Shown here: one piece after another, positions 1-6,554 of the stretch
Position numbering within the stretch: position 1 is the first letter of the stretch
How the letters are laid out: each line of letters opens with the position of its first letter
Source: Limnoraphis robusta CS-951
GTDB lineage: Bacteria > Cyanobacteriota > Cyanobacteriia > Cyanobacteriales > Microcoleaceae
Length of the DNA stretch: 9,844 nt
NCBI RefSeq assembly: GCF_000972705.2
Contig: NZ_LATL02000020.1
Location: 1 to 9,844 of the forward strand
Direction of reading: 5' to 3'
Position numbers and translations under genes: made by a program
The notes under the pieces: generated by a model
Told to the model about the DNA's origin: nothing
The model's database searches: none
What the model saw: the letters and a program-made list of their open reading frames with translations, nothing else

Positions 1-165
1 GATGATTTCAACTTCTCTTTAATTCTGGAGAAATATCAGCAATCAGAATTTCAAGAGCTGACTGATGAGCAGTTAGCAGAGATAGCTGACAGGTGGGAAT
101 CACAGATTGATGATGTCAAGCGTCGGCAAGAGAACAACCGCATCACTAAATATCTAGAAGAATGA
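1..165 (+). CDS. 3' end of an unknown small acidic protein (partial)
   Basis: Frame 1 is open from the first base of the window to a TGA at 163-165, giving the last 54 residues of a protein whose start lies outside. The fragment is hydrophilic and helical in character (for example LTDEQLAEIADRWES and DDVKRRQENN), with many acidic residues and no membrane segment. I do not recognise the family. Its stop overlaps the start of the following recombinase gene as ATGA (162-165). This implies translational coupling and one transcript, so it was probably a partner or regulator gene of the same mobile element. That role is inferred from position only. The open frame and the overlap are seen directly, so I am fairly sure it is coding. 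Confidence 0.6.
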   Translation, partial: DDFNFSLILEKYQQSEFQELTDEQLAEIADRWESQIDDVKRRQENNRITKYLEE

Positions 166-1451
166 CTCAGCGTAAATTGAATAACAAAGCCTGTCAGTCT
201 CTCCGAGAGGTTGACAGCCAGATTAACAGTGCTATTTTGCAGTCAAACGAGCGTCTTAAAGCACTCGGAAGTAAGCTAACAATTCAACGTAGAAAAAACC
301 GACTGTATCTAAGGGGAACGTTACCCTGTAAACCGGGAGAAACAACACCAGAAGGGACAAAGCGTTATGAGATTTCTACTGCACCTGCTGACTTAGAAGG
401 GGTGAGGATTGCAGAAACTAAGGCAATAGACATTACGACACAGTTGAAGTTAGGAGGTTTTAACTGGGAGATGTACGGAGTTAAACCCAAGACAAAACCT
501 CAGCAACGAACAATGGGTGAGATTAAGGCTGACTTTGAGGAGAACTATTGGCGCGATCGGCCTCGGACTCGCAAGAAACTGAATACATTTAGAACTTCTT
601 ATAATGCCTCTTTTAAAAAAATACCCGACTTAGACCGCTTTACAGACAAAAATGTTGAGGCTTGGATATGCTCAACACCACCAAACAGTTATCTTAGGCA
701 AAATCTGATCAGAGTTATCAAAGCATTAGGTAAACAAGAGGGAATTGAGGTAAAGCCATACATTTGTAAGCCTGTAGCTGTTCCTAGAATTTTACCGACT
801 GACACAGAAATAGAGATGACGTTTGACCTGTTGCCTGATGATATCGCCTGGTCATTTGGAATGATTGCCACTTACGGTCTGAGAACTCAAGAAATTTTCA
901 ATGGGATTGAGAATCATCTGGAGTTCTTTACCAGTCCCGACAATGAGTTTCACAAATTTAGAGTAGATGAGGATAACAAGACTGAAGAACGACTGGTTTA
1001 TCCTCTATATCCTCACTGGGTTGAACGGTTTGACCTGTTGAATCCTAAGCGGTTCCCCAGTAATGCCAAAAACTATGAGAGTAAGGTCAATAAGTTAGGA
1101 AAAATACTGATCGCCTATGGGTTCAAGAATGAAGCTTACAGTCTCAGACATCGCTATGCCGTCAGAGCGCATGAACTAGAAATCCCCATAGATGATGCAG
1201 CCCGTTGGATGGGTCATTCATTAGAGATGCACGTTGATAAGTATCAGAAATACATGGACGCTTCTACCAGTGACAAGATTTACAGAAAACTTCTCAGCGA
1301 CAAACAGGAGATGAACGAGTTAACCCGGTTACGGCTTGAAAACCAGTTTCTCAAAGGCCGAATAGCTGAGTTAGAAGAACAGCTCAGAAGGGAAATAGTT
1401 CACCGCAAGGTTCACCAGCTTTTAGAACTCTGTCTATCAAAACTCCCTTAA
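162..1451 (+). CDS. Tyrosine recombinase / phage-type integrase
   Basis: Site-specific recombinase of 429 aa, expected to cut and rejoin DNA through a covalent tyrosine intermediate. Residues about 1-110 are basic and probably bind arm-type sites. About 115-195 fits the helical core-binding domain. About 210-370 is the catalytic domain: Arg I is R241 in GLRTQE, Arg II is R329 in YSLRH followed by H330, then WMGHS with H352, and the nucleophile is best taken as Y361, nine residues after that His. The usual first His of the HxxR box is Tyr (Y326), a substitution I believe occurs in some integrases. A tail from about 380 to 412, rich in Leu, Glu and Arg, looks like a coiled coil. The ATG overlaps the upstream stop (ATGA). 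A CAT-anticodon tRNA lies about 250 bp downstream, which suggests an integrated element. The target site is not known. Confidence 0.88.
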   Translation: MTQRKLNNKACQSLREVDSQINSAILQSNERLKALGSKLTIQRRKNRLYLRGTLPCKPGETTPEGTKRYEISTAPADLEGVRIAETKAIDITTQLKLGGFNWEMYGVKPKTKPQQRTMGEIKADFEENYWRDRPRTRKKLNTFRTSYNASFKKIPDLDRFTDKNVEAWICSTPPNSYLRQNLIRVIKALGKQEGIEVKPYICKPVAVPRILPTDTEIEMTFDLLPDDIAWSFGMIATYGLRTQEIFNGIENHLEFFTSPDNEFHKFRVDEDNKTEERLVYPLYPHWVERFDLLNPKRFPSNAKNYESKVNKLGKILIAYGFKNEAYSLRHRYAVRAHELEIPIDDAARWMGHSLEMHVDKYQKYMDASTSDKIYRKLLSDKQEMNELTRLRLENQFLKGRIAELEEQLRREIVHRKVHQLLELCLSKLP

Positions 1452-1481
1452 AATAACGGGTTCAGTTGTTGTGAGGAGAGG

Positions 1482-1501
1482 AGACTGTGGAGTAGCAGTC
1501 T
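1482..1501 (+). repeat. Hairpin after the integrase gene
   Basis: AGACTG (1482-1487) and CAGTCT (1496-1501) form a perfect 6-bp stem with an 8-base loop, 30 bases after the integrase stop. No T-run follows, so it is not a standard terminator. It could be a weak 3' end structure or a recombinase-related site. Confidence 0.3.
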
Positions 1502-1651
1502 ACAGCCTGAATGATACGGCAACCTCAAAGAGAAATGATCTCAACTTCCAATCCAATACCTTAACCTAACTGACTAGGAGTGGAGCGGGTTTGTCCCCAG
1601 ATACCAGACTTTTTAGCGATCGCCTGTACTAAACAGCTATGTTAAACTAGG

Positions 1652-1672
1652 AAGCGAAAAAAAGAGTCGCTT
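1652..1672 (+). repeat. Short inverted repeat upstream of the tRNA gene
   Basis: AAGCGA (1652-1657) and TCGCTT (1667-1672) are perfect 6-base inverted arms around an A-rich loop, 33 bases before the tRNA. A HIP1 octamer sits just upstream at 1616-1623. The repeat may belong to the tRNA 5' leader. Function unknown. Confidence 0.3.
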
Positions 1673-1705
1673 AATGTCTACTTTCGTGTTAACCTAGACA
1701 ATAAA

Positions 1706-1778
1706 GCGCCCTTGGCCGATTGGGGAGGCAGCGAACTCATAATTCGCCTTCAGGCTGGTTCGATCCCAGCAGGGCGCA
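1706..1778 (+). tRNA. tRNA with CAT anticodon (elongator Met or Ile2)
   Basis: The sequence folds as a cloverleaf. Acceptor arm GCGCCCT pairs with AGGGCGC, followed by discriminator A. A short D arm (GCC/GGC) encloses a loop with A14 and a GG pair. The anticodon stem GCGAA/TTCGC encloses the loop CTCATAA, so the anticodon is CAT. A 6-base variable region is followed by T stem GCTGG/CCAGC with loop TTCGATC. CCA is not encoded. It lacks initiator features: position 1 pairs normally with 72 and the anticodon stem has no three G-C pairs next to the loop. It therefore serves Met elongation, or Ile if lysidine-modified. The three-pair D stem and long variable region are unlike the housekeeping Met tRNAs I know, which fits a tRNA carried by, or next to, the upstream integrase element. 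Confidence 0.85.
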
Positions 1779-2404
1779 CTATTGATATTCCTTGAATCTG
1801 TTGTGGTACATCAGTTAATTGTTGGTTATCAGTAACTGAGTTGCGTTGCTGTAACCGATTAAATGTCTGCGTCAAAAATTAAATGTAGTTCAGTTACCCG
1901 TAACAAATTGTTGTCGCTTTTTTTCGGTGTTCTAGCCAGGATCAAAGCTTTTCCTCATCAATTTCCTCAAAATCTAGAGAATTCCTTTCTTTCTCATCTT
2001 TTTTTCCTCAATTCAAGCTCACGTCATCGGACAATAATTGAAGGCTATAATCGGGAAACAAGTTTTTGAAAGTTAGCTAACTGTTCGTTGACTACGATCT
2101 ATTTTCAACCTGAAGAAATCTAGGTGGCCATTGCCGGGTAAACATCTTGAAAACCAAGAAAATCTTGTTCTGTTGCTGAGTTCTGCATGATAACAGGGTT
2201 CCTACTTGCCCCTTAACCGGATTTTGCTTGATTCTATGTTTATGTCCATTATTAACTTACCGAGTTTCAATTGCTATTGTATATTAGACTAAGGGGCAAT
2301 CTTAGCAATGTATAGAAGTGAAGAGATTGACAAACTGGCTTCATCGCCCCGATTGAGTACAACTTACCCTGATTGGCAATCGTAGCCCCTGTCATCAGGG
2401 AGGG
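1779..2404. other. Gene-poor region after the tRNA
   Basis: I see no supported gene here. A 68-codon plus-strand frame at 1863-2069 has low-complexity, Phe- and Ser-rich content from T-rich DNA and looks accidental. Small inverted repeats are present: TCAGTTA/TAACTGA near 1812-1842, CTAAG/CTTAG near 2289-2305, and GATTG/CAATC near 2371-2381. They could belong to a small RNA or be leftovers of mobile DNA. Confidence 0.4.
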
Positions 2405-2417
2405 TTAGTGACTGGGG
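2386..2417 (+). repeat. Two overlapping, mutually exclusive hairpins
   Basis: CCCTG (2387-2391) and CAGGG (2396-2400) form a compact hairpin with loop TCAT. Alternatively CCCC-T-GTCA (2386-2394) can pair with TGAC-T-GGGG (2409-2417) as an 8-bp stem with one T:T mismatch. The two folds share bases and cannot coexist. No gene start follows at a convincing distance, so a regulatory role is speculative. Confidence 0.35.
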
Positions 2418-2830
2418 TGTATAGGATGCAGACTATATGGCAGACCCAAACTATTATAGGTTCGACCCAGTTTGGCGAGGTATAGCACAAACTCGCTACT
2501 GCTTTGTGCATCAAAAATTTCTGCAAATTGAGCCTCGCCTGAGTCTCCTGAGACTAATTCGCCATTTTTGTAATCACAATAGCTTGATTCTGCTGAATTT
2601 TTGGGTGGTTCTACCCTGGAGTTCTCACACTTCCAATTTACATCGGAAAGTACATCGATTAACCGACTGTCAGTTTTGGGTGAATTGGATAAAAAGTCGG
2701 AATTTCGCTAGGGCTAACATCTCTGTCTTACCGCTTCAATGGACTTTACTTCTGCCTCTTGAGCAAGGGAATTTGCTAGGGTTAGCAAACTGGATTTCCC
2801 TGGGACAGTATGTGCTTGTTGCAGGCGATA
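2405..2830 (-). pseudogene. Possible decayed minus-strand coding sequence
   Basis: On the minus strand one frame is open for 100 codons from 2707 down to a stop at 2405-2407. The same frame is open for a further 38 codons upstream (2830-2717), with two stops one codon apart between the parts (2714-2716 and 2708-2710). The long part has a balanced, soluble-protein composition with many acidic residues (for example GELVSGDSGEAQFAEIFDAQ) but no ATG or other good start. The opposite-strand frame (2437-2838) is stop-free too, but has 7 Trp and only 6 acidic residues in 133, typical of an antisense shadow. I cannot assign a family. A chance open frame is a real alternative. Confidence 0.22.
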
Positions 2831-2859
2831 CTAGCTGAAGCTTTTGCTTGAGAACGTTT

Positions 2860-2881
2860 AGGGATTAGATCCTCAATCCCT
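2860..2881. repeat. 7-bp hairpin in the intergenic region
   Basis: AGGGATT (2860-2866) and AATCCCT (2875-2881) are perfect arms around an 8-base loop. An A-run follows the plus-strand copy but no T-run, so a terminator in the plus direction is unlikely. It stands between the possible pseudogene and the pentapeptide gene. Confidence 0.4.
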
Positions 2882-2970
2882 GAAAAACGGTTAAACGGTC
2901 TGAGGTGAGTTCAATTTAACCATTGACCGATGCAGCTCAGTATCGTCGTCCTCCGTCAATTTGTTTCATA

Positions 2971-3036
2971 ACGAGTGAACCTTAAGTTCACACGTAGTTC
3001 TGAGCAACTGCTTTTCAATTGAGTTCCTAGAGAACT
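2971..3036. promoter_or_regulatory. Two palindromes upstream of the pentapeptide gene (possible operators)
   Basis: The first is GTGAAC (2975-2980), CTTAA, GTTCAC (2986-2991). It extends after one A:A mismatch by ACG (2971-2973) and CGT (2993-2995), giving 9 paired bases per side. The second is AGTTC (3022-3026), CTAGA, GAACT (3032-3036). Both use GTTC/GAAC half sites, their centres are 46 bases apart, and they lie 39-104 bases before the ATG. Operators for a dimeric regulator or RNA hairpins are both possible. No known regulator motif was recognised. Confidence 0.35.
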
Positions 3037-3074
3037 TGTACTCTCGACAGATTACAGTAAATAATTCATTTTGT

Positions 3075-4130
3075 ATGAAGGCTAGTGAAATTTTCAGTGC
3101 GAATAAACTGTTAACGCGATATGCCAAAGGGGAACGTAACTTTAGCGAGACTAACCTCATAGCAGCCCAGTTAAGTCAAGCTAATCTGAATCGGATTGAT
3201 CTGCGTAATGCTAATCTCACTGCTGCTAACTTGACCCACTCTCGTCTGATTTGTGCAAACTTGAGTGGGGCTGACTTGAGTCGGACGAATCTCAGTGGAG
3301 CTATCTTGATTGAAGCCACTTTAACCGGAGCAAGTCTGACTCGAACCCTACTGGTTCAAGCTGACTTGACTGGCGCTCTTCTGAGTGGAAGTATTTTTTC
3401 TCAAACTGATCTCAGTGGAGCGAATTTGACAGGAGCCAGTTTAATCGGTGCTTCCTTGCTCAATGGCTCTAAGTTGACCGAAGCCACTTTAATTGGTGCG
3501 ACCCTTTCACGGGCTACCCTAAGCGCGATTGACCTCAGTCGGGTTAACCTCACTAGAGCTATTTTAAGTGAAGTTGACCTGAGTGGAGCCAACTTAAGTT
3601 CCGCTTGTCTGATTCGAGCTTATTTGAATCACAGTAACCTCAGTGGTGCTAATCTCATGGCAGCCGACTTGAGCGAAGCGAGTTTACGCAATGCTAATCT
3701 TTGTGTTGCCAACTTAACTGGAGCAGATTTGCAAGGGGCTAATTTGGAAGGTGCGAATCTCAATGGTGCCAAATTGAGTGGGGCGAACCTTAAGAGTACC
3801 AATTTGAAAAATGCCAATCTTAATGGCTTGATTTTGCATGAAGCTGACTTGAGACTCGCTGATTTGAGTCAAGCCAACTTGCGAGGCGCAAACCTGAGTG
3901 GGGCAAATTTGGCGGGTGCAAGTTTGCTAGAAGCGGATTTACGGGGGGCGAACTTGAGTCACGCCAACCTCACAGGAGCGGGATTGTTATTGACGTCCCT
4001 CAAAGGCGCGAATTTGAGAGGCGCGAATTTATGTCAAGCTAATTTAATTGGTGCTAGTTTAAACCTGACCAGTTTGGATGAAGTTTTCTTAGAAGGTGCG
4101 ATTCTGCCCAATGGTGCAACTTATGCTTAA
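3075..4130 (+). CDS. Pentapeptide-repeat protein
   Basis: Nearly the whole 351-aa protein is a run of roughly 60 pentapeptide repeats of the A(D/N)LXX type (for example LSGANLAGASL, LRGANLSGANL). Such repeats fold into a right-handed quadrilateral beta-helix, four repeats per turn, so about 15 turns are expected. The first 20-odd residues (MKASEIFSANKLLTRYAKGE) form a short non-repeat cap that resembles other cyanobacterial members. I chose the ATG at 3075 because this cap begins there. A TTG at 3036 would add 13 residues and overlap a palindrome. No signal peptide, membrane segment or fused enzyme domain is visible, so a soluble location is likely. The biochemical role of most such cyanobacterial proteins is unknown, and I do not suggest one. 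It stands alone, preceded by two palindromes. Confidence 0.9.
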   Translation: MKASEIFSANKLLTRYAKGERNFSETNLIAAQLSQANLNRIDLRNANLTAANLTHSRLICANLSGADLSRTNLSGAILIEATLTGASLTRTLLVQADLTGALLSGSIFSQTDLSGANLTGASLIGASLLNGSKLTEATLIGATLSRATLSAIDLSRVNLTRAILSEVDLSGANLSSACLIRAYLNHSNLSGANLMAADLSEASLRNANLCVANLTGADLQGANLEGANLNGAKLSGANLKSTNLKNANLNGLILHEADLRLADLSQANLRGANLSGANLAGASLLEADLRGANLSHANLTGAGLLLTSLKGANLRGANLCQANLIGASLNLTSLDEVFLEGAILPNGATYA

Positions 4131-4228
4131 CTAGGTCGCCGTCCCTAACCCCTCCTTCTACCCGTTGGCAGGCGCACGGCTGTTTGATTCTCAACAAAAA
4201 ATTTCAGGTAAATTGGATGAACAGGTGA

Positions 4229-4260
4229 TGGGGAGAGGGTTTGATCCTAAGATCTCCCCA
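4229..4260 (+). terminator. Strong hairpin between pentapeptide gene and speD (possible terminator)
   Basis: TGGGGAGA (4229-4236) and TCTCCCCA (4253-4260) make a perfect 8-bp stem with a 16-base loop, about 100 bases after the pentapeptide stop. The nearest T-run comes about 20 bases later, so it is not a textbook terminator, but it lies before the speD promoter and could insulate the two genes. Confidence 0.35.
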
Positions 4261-4305
4261 TACCCCTATCTGCCTATTGCCTTTTTGTGTGGCGAACTTT
4301 CTCAT

Positions 4306-4333
4306 TTGACAATTTTCTGTGATACACTAATAA
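4306..4333 (+). promoter_or_regulatory. speD promoter
   Basis: A consensus -35 TTGACA (4306-4311) is followed after 16 bp by TAATAA (4328-4333). Transcription would begin around 4340, right at the 11-base palindrome GGTTTTAAACC (4341-4351). The Shine-Dalgarno sequence GGAGGTGA (4363-4370) comes next, 10 bases before the speD ATG. Confidence 0.6.
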
Positions 4334-4380
4334 GGTTTGAGGTTTTAAACCACTATAGGATGGAGGTGAAACCGCGCCGA

Positions 4381-4806
4381 ATGAAAAAATTGGGAACCCA
4401 CCTGGTTATTGATGCTTGGCAATGTCCGGCTGACTTACTGAATGATCCAGAACGCATACGTCGGGCTATACTCGATGCAATTACAGCCGGAGGAGCAACC
4501 CTAATCGACTTTTGCGTTCATCAGTTCAGTCCTCATGGCGTGACTGCAACCGCAACGTTAGCCGAGTCTCATATTGCTATCCATACTTGGCCAGAATATG
4601 GCTACTTTGCTGCCGATGTCTTTTTCTGTGGACGAGGAAATCCTCAGCTTGCTCTAGAGTGCCTAGAAGTTGCTCTTCAAGCTAAACAAGTTAAACAGAG
4701 AGAATTTCAGCGCGGTTTTGAGCCAGAAATGGGCATCCCAGAGGATTCTATCGATTGGGAATCACTTGAGAGTCATTGGACTGAAACCCGTGTTTTACAG
4801 GGATGA
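4381..4806 (+). CDS. speD: S-adenosylmethionine decarboxylase proenzyme
   Basis: Makes decarboxylated S-adenosylmethionine, the aminopropyl donor for spermidine synthesis; cytoplasmic. The 141-aa protein matches the short prokaryotic class. The proenzyme cuts itself between E62 and S63 in LAESHIAIHTWPE, turning S63 into the pyruvoyl cofactor. H68 (processing) and C83 in DVFFCG (catalysis) are at the same numbers as in the Thermotoga enzyme. The frame is open further upstream, to 4165 and with an ATG at 4360. I chose 4381 because GGAGGTGA lies 10 bases ahead, the promoter would start transcription near 4340, and MKKLGTHLVIDAW is the usual family N-terminus. The tail after about residue 110 is acidic and variable. 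A single-gene transcript is likely, with its own promoter and terminator. Confidence 0.96.
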   Translation: MKKLGTHLVIDAWQCPADLLNDPERIRRAILDAITAGGATLIDFCVHQFSPHGVTATATLAESHIAIHTWPEYGYFAADVFFCGRGNPQLALECLEVALQAKQVKQREFQRGFEPEMGIPEDSIDWESLESHWTETRVLQG

Positions 4807-4857
4807 TCCTCATCTGATTGTAACAACCTACTTGTAGCAATAATCAGCTCGTTTTCT

Positions 4858-4894
4858 AATCCCTAGCCGCAGCTCTGAAGCAGTTGGGGATTTT
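4858..4894 (+). terminator. speD terminator
   Basis: AATCCCTA (4858-4865) pairs with TGGGGATT (4885-4892), with a smaller GCT/AGC stem inside the loop, and is followed by TT and a T-rich stretch. It lies about 50 bases after the speD stop and fits a Rho-independent terminator. Confidence 0.55.
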
Positions 4895-4929
4895 ATCAGC
4901 TTATTTTTAGGCAAGGAGGAGCAAAATCT

Positions 4930-4956
4930 CTCCCTCTATGCACAACATAGGGGGAG
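4930..4956. terminator. Hairpin between convergent genes, probably bidirectional
   Basis: CTCCCTCTATG (4930-4940) and CATAGGGGGAG (4946-4956) form 11 continuous pairs (one G:U) around loop CACAA. TATTT follows on the plus strand, and on the minus strand GATTTT follows. It lies 56 bases beyond the stop of the minus-strand gene, so it most likely ends that transcript and backs up the speD terminator. Confidence 0.6.
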
Positions 4957-5011
4957 TATTTCGCTATTCCAGAAACTCAAATCAGCGATCAACTCTGAAT
5001 CACCGACCCGA

Positions 5012-5653
5012 CTAACGTTGCTGTTGTTGTAAGAGCGGACGAACAATCCAATATCCAGCGCCAAAAGCAACCAGAACAATCAAAGCAATTGAGACGACCA
5101 ACCAAAATCCATTTAACTCGGCTCGTTGAGTCTCTGAAGTCGGACGTAAGCGAGCTTCAGGCTCCTCTGTAAACAGTTTCTCAGGAATTTCTCGCTTGAA
5201 GGGTTGATTTTCAGGAGGAGTTGCAGGAGATTGAGGTTTAAGATGGGTGTACTTGGCTTCTAGGTCTTCTTGGGGTGAACTTCGAGCAACTGTCTTGCTC
5301 AAAGGCAATTCTACAAAGTTACTAGAGGACGAAGTTGTATGATGTTGACTGAAATTGGGGATTTCTAGATGATGAGTCTGCTGCTGTTGAGGTAAGCCAG
5401 TATGATTAACCTTTTGAGCCGTGTTAATCGCTTGTTGAAGTTGGATAGCCGCTTGAGTTAAGTTCTCTAGTTCTCGACGAAGTTGCTGATTTTGCTGAAC
5501 AAGCTGTTGGTTTTGGGTTTTTAAAGAGTTGAGCGTCGTTTTGGACGCTTGTAATTCGGCGGTGACTTCTCGGTACAGAGAAATCGGGACGGATGGAGAA
5601 TAGGCATTCGTTGCTTCAGATGAGTTAGAGCCAGAAACGGTAACATCTTGCAT
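5012..5653 (-). CDS. Unknown coiled-coil protein with a C-terminal membrane anchor
   Basis: I do not recognise a named family in this 213-aa protein. Residues about 25-80 are rich in Leu, Gln and Glu with heptad-like spacing (QNQQLVQQNQQLRRELENL), consistent with a coiled coil. About 85-175 is low-complexity, rich in Gln, Ser, Pro and Glu, probably disordered. Residues 183-205 (from FWLVVSIALIVLVAF) form one strong hydrophobic segment, ending in a short RPLLQQQQR tail. There is no N-terminal signal peptide, so it looks tail-anchored with its bulk in the cytoplasm. It is divergent from queF (187-bp gap) and convergent with speD. A scaffolding or membrane-tethering role would be a guess from architecture only. 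The composition is typical of a real protein, and both borders are clean. Confidence 0.8.
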   Translation of the reverse strand: MQDVTVSGSNSSEATNAYSPSVPISLYREVTAELQASKTTLNSLKTQNQQLVQQNQQLRRELENLTQAAIQLQQAINTAQKVNHTGLPQQQQTHHLEIPNFSQHHTTSSSSNFVELPLSKTVARSSPQEDLEAKYTHLKPQSPATPPENQPFKREIPEKLFTEEPEARLRPTSETQRAELNGFWLVVSIALIVLVAFGAGYWIVRPLLQQQQR

Positions 5654-5707
5654 AGCACTTAAAATGGAGTGAGAATGTTTAGTTGTTTAACTGATGATCT
5701 GATCCAG

Positions 5708-5731
5708 CAGAGTCAAGCTTCTTCTGCTATG
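5708..5731. repeat. Inverted repeat in the divergent intergenic region
   Basis: AGCAGA and TCTGCT are perfect 6-base arms around a 12-base spacer, between the two divergent start codons. This is a possible operator or 5' leader hairpin of the minus-strand gene; nothing more can be said. Confidence 0.3.
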
Positions 5732-5795
5732 CTCTAGATTAATCGTCATTAGAACAATCAGAACGCATTTCTTCACGAAAATTAAAGCCTTAGCT

Positions 5796-5823
5796 TTGAC
5801 AAAATTGATCTTGTTTTTAGATT
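5796..5823 (+). promoter_or_regulatory. queF promoter
   Basis: TTGACA (5796-5801) and TAGATT (5818-5823) are separated by 16 bp. Transcription would start about 10 bases before the queF ATG, leaving a very short leader. I saw no preQ1 riboswitch in the 186 bases upstream, and a leader this short could not hold one. Confidence 0.55.
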
Positions 5824-5839
5824 CCCGATTTGAATCCTT

Positions 5840-6268
5840 ATGAGTAACTCGCCAGTTGAACAAAACGTATTTCATTCCTCCGAGGTCGGAGAAGTTAAGT
5901 ATGGTGAACGGGAAATTCAACAAGGACAGTTAATCACTTTTCCCAATCCTCGGGTTGGACGTCGCTATGAGGTTAGCATTTCCTTACCTGAGTTTACCTG
6001 TAAGTGTCCTTTTTCGGGTTATCCCGATTTTGCTACTCTTCATCTTACCTATGTCCCTAACGAACGGGTCGTAGAGTTAAAATCTTTGAAACTCTATATC
6101 AACAGTTATCGCGATCGCTATATCTCTCACGAAGAATCAATCAATCAGATTTTAGATGATTTTCTGGAAGCCTGTGATCCCTTAGAAGTGAAAATAGTGG
6201 GAGATTTTAATCCTCGGGGTAACGTTCATACCTGCGTAGAAGTTCGACATCAAAGACCTGATGATTAA
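5840..6268 (+). CDS. queF: NADPH-dependent 7-cyano-7-deazaguanine reductase (QueF)
   Basis: Reduces the nitrile of preQ0 to the amine preQ1, a step in queuosine synthesis for tRNA wobble positions; cytoplasmic. At 142 aa it is the short single-domain, Bacillus-type form. The catalytic Cys is C56 in FTCKCPFSGYPDF, with D63 as the partner acid. A second Cys, C54, lies two residues before it. The NADPH-binding QueF motif appears as ELKSLKLY (79-86). The T-fold hallmarks GDFNPRGN follow near 121. The ATG at 5840 is chosen because it gives the family's usual N-terminal length and a promoter lies just upstream. The next gene, rpmI, starts 49 bases on with its own likely promoter, so queF may be a single-gene unit. 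It contains a HIP1 site at 6111-6118. Confidence 0.96.
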   Translation: MSNSPVEQNVFHSSEVGEVKYGEREIQQGQLITFPNPRVGRRYEVSISLPEFTCKCPFSGYPDFATLHLTYVPNERVVELKSLKLYINSYRDRYISHEESINQILDDFLEACDPLEVKIVGDFNPRGNVHTCVEVRHQRPDD

Positions 6269-6278
6269 TAGCAAAACG

Positions 6279-6287
6279 TGATACAAT
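6279..6287 (+). promoter_or_regulatory. Likely rpmI-rplT promoter (extended -10)
   Basis: TACAAT (6282-6287) is preceded by TGA (6279-6281), close to an extended -10 element, 31 bases before the rpmI start. No good -35 is visible about 17 bp upstream. Co-transcription from queF is an alternative. Confidence 0.4.
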
Positions 6288-6317
6288 GATAAACTGTGTC
6301 GAATTTACACTAAATTC

Positions 6318-6515
6318 ATGCCCAAACTGAAAACTCGCAAGTCGGCTGCCAGACGTTTTAGAGTCACTGGTAGCGGTAAGATTGTGCGCCGCAAAGCATA
6401 CAAGAGCCATCTCTTGCAGCACAAAAGTTCGTCTCGTAAGACTCGCTTGTCAAAAATGGCAGAAGTTCACGAGCGAGATGCTGAAAATGTACGTTTGATG
6501 ATGCCCTATCTCTAG
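6318..6515 (+). CDS. rpmI: 50S ribosomal protein L35
   Basis: A 65-aa, strongly basic protein with the classic L35 start [21 protein letters not shown], followed by [14 protein letters not shown] and a C-terminus with [22 protein letters not shown]. It is a structural component of the large ribosomal subunit. Length and sequence match the family fully, so start and stop are secure. The gene is followed after 39 bases by rplT, the standard bacterial pairing. infC, often the first gene of this operon elsewhere, is not here; queF stands in its place. No clear Shine-Dalgarno sequence precedes the ATG. Confidence 0.98.
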   Translation: MPKLKTRKSAARRFRVTGSGKIVRRKAYKSHLLQHKSSSRKTRLSKMAEVHERDAENVRLMMPYL

Positions 6516-6554
6516 GGTTTAAAGATGATATTTAATCGCTAAGGGAAATTAACT

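Noticed and set aside
1863..2069. Plus-strand frame of 68 codons after the tRNA
   Set aside because: Phe- and Ser-rich low-complexity product of T-rich DNA, with no binding site and no recognisable motif.
2437..2838. Plus-strand frame of 133 codons
   Set aside because: It has seven Trp and only six acidic residues, no ribosome binding site and no family motif. The minus strand of the same stretch reads more like protein.
3401..3817. Minus-strand frames opposite the pentapeptide gene
   Set aside because: Periodic shadows of the repeat codons on the other strand.
3075..4130. Repeated DNA in the pentapeptide gene as a CRISPR-like array
   Set aside because: The periodicity is 15 bases and fully explained by the five-residue protein repeat; there are no constant repeats with unique spacers.
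4165..4380. Longer N-terminus for speD
   Set aside because: The extension includes a strong hairpin and the promoter, and the family-typical start with a Shine-Dalgarno sequence is at 4381.
5654..5839. PreQ1 riboswitch upstream of queF
   Set aside because: No preQ1 aptamer pattern was seen, and the predicted promoter leaves only about 10 bases of leader.
5687..5923. Minus-strand frame across the queF start
   Set aside because: It overlaps the well-supported queF start and promoter, and has no family features.
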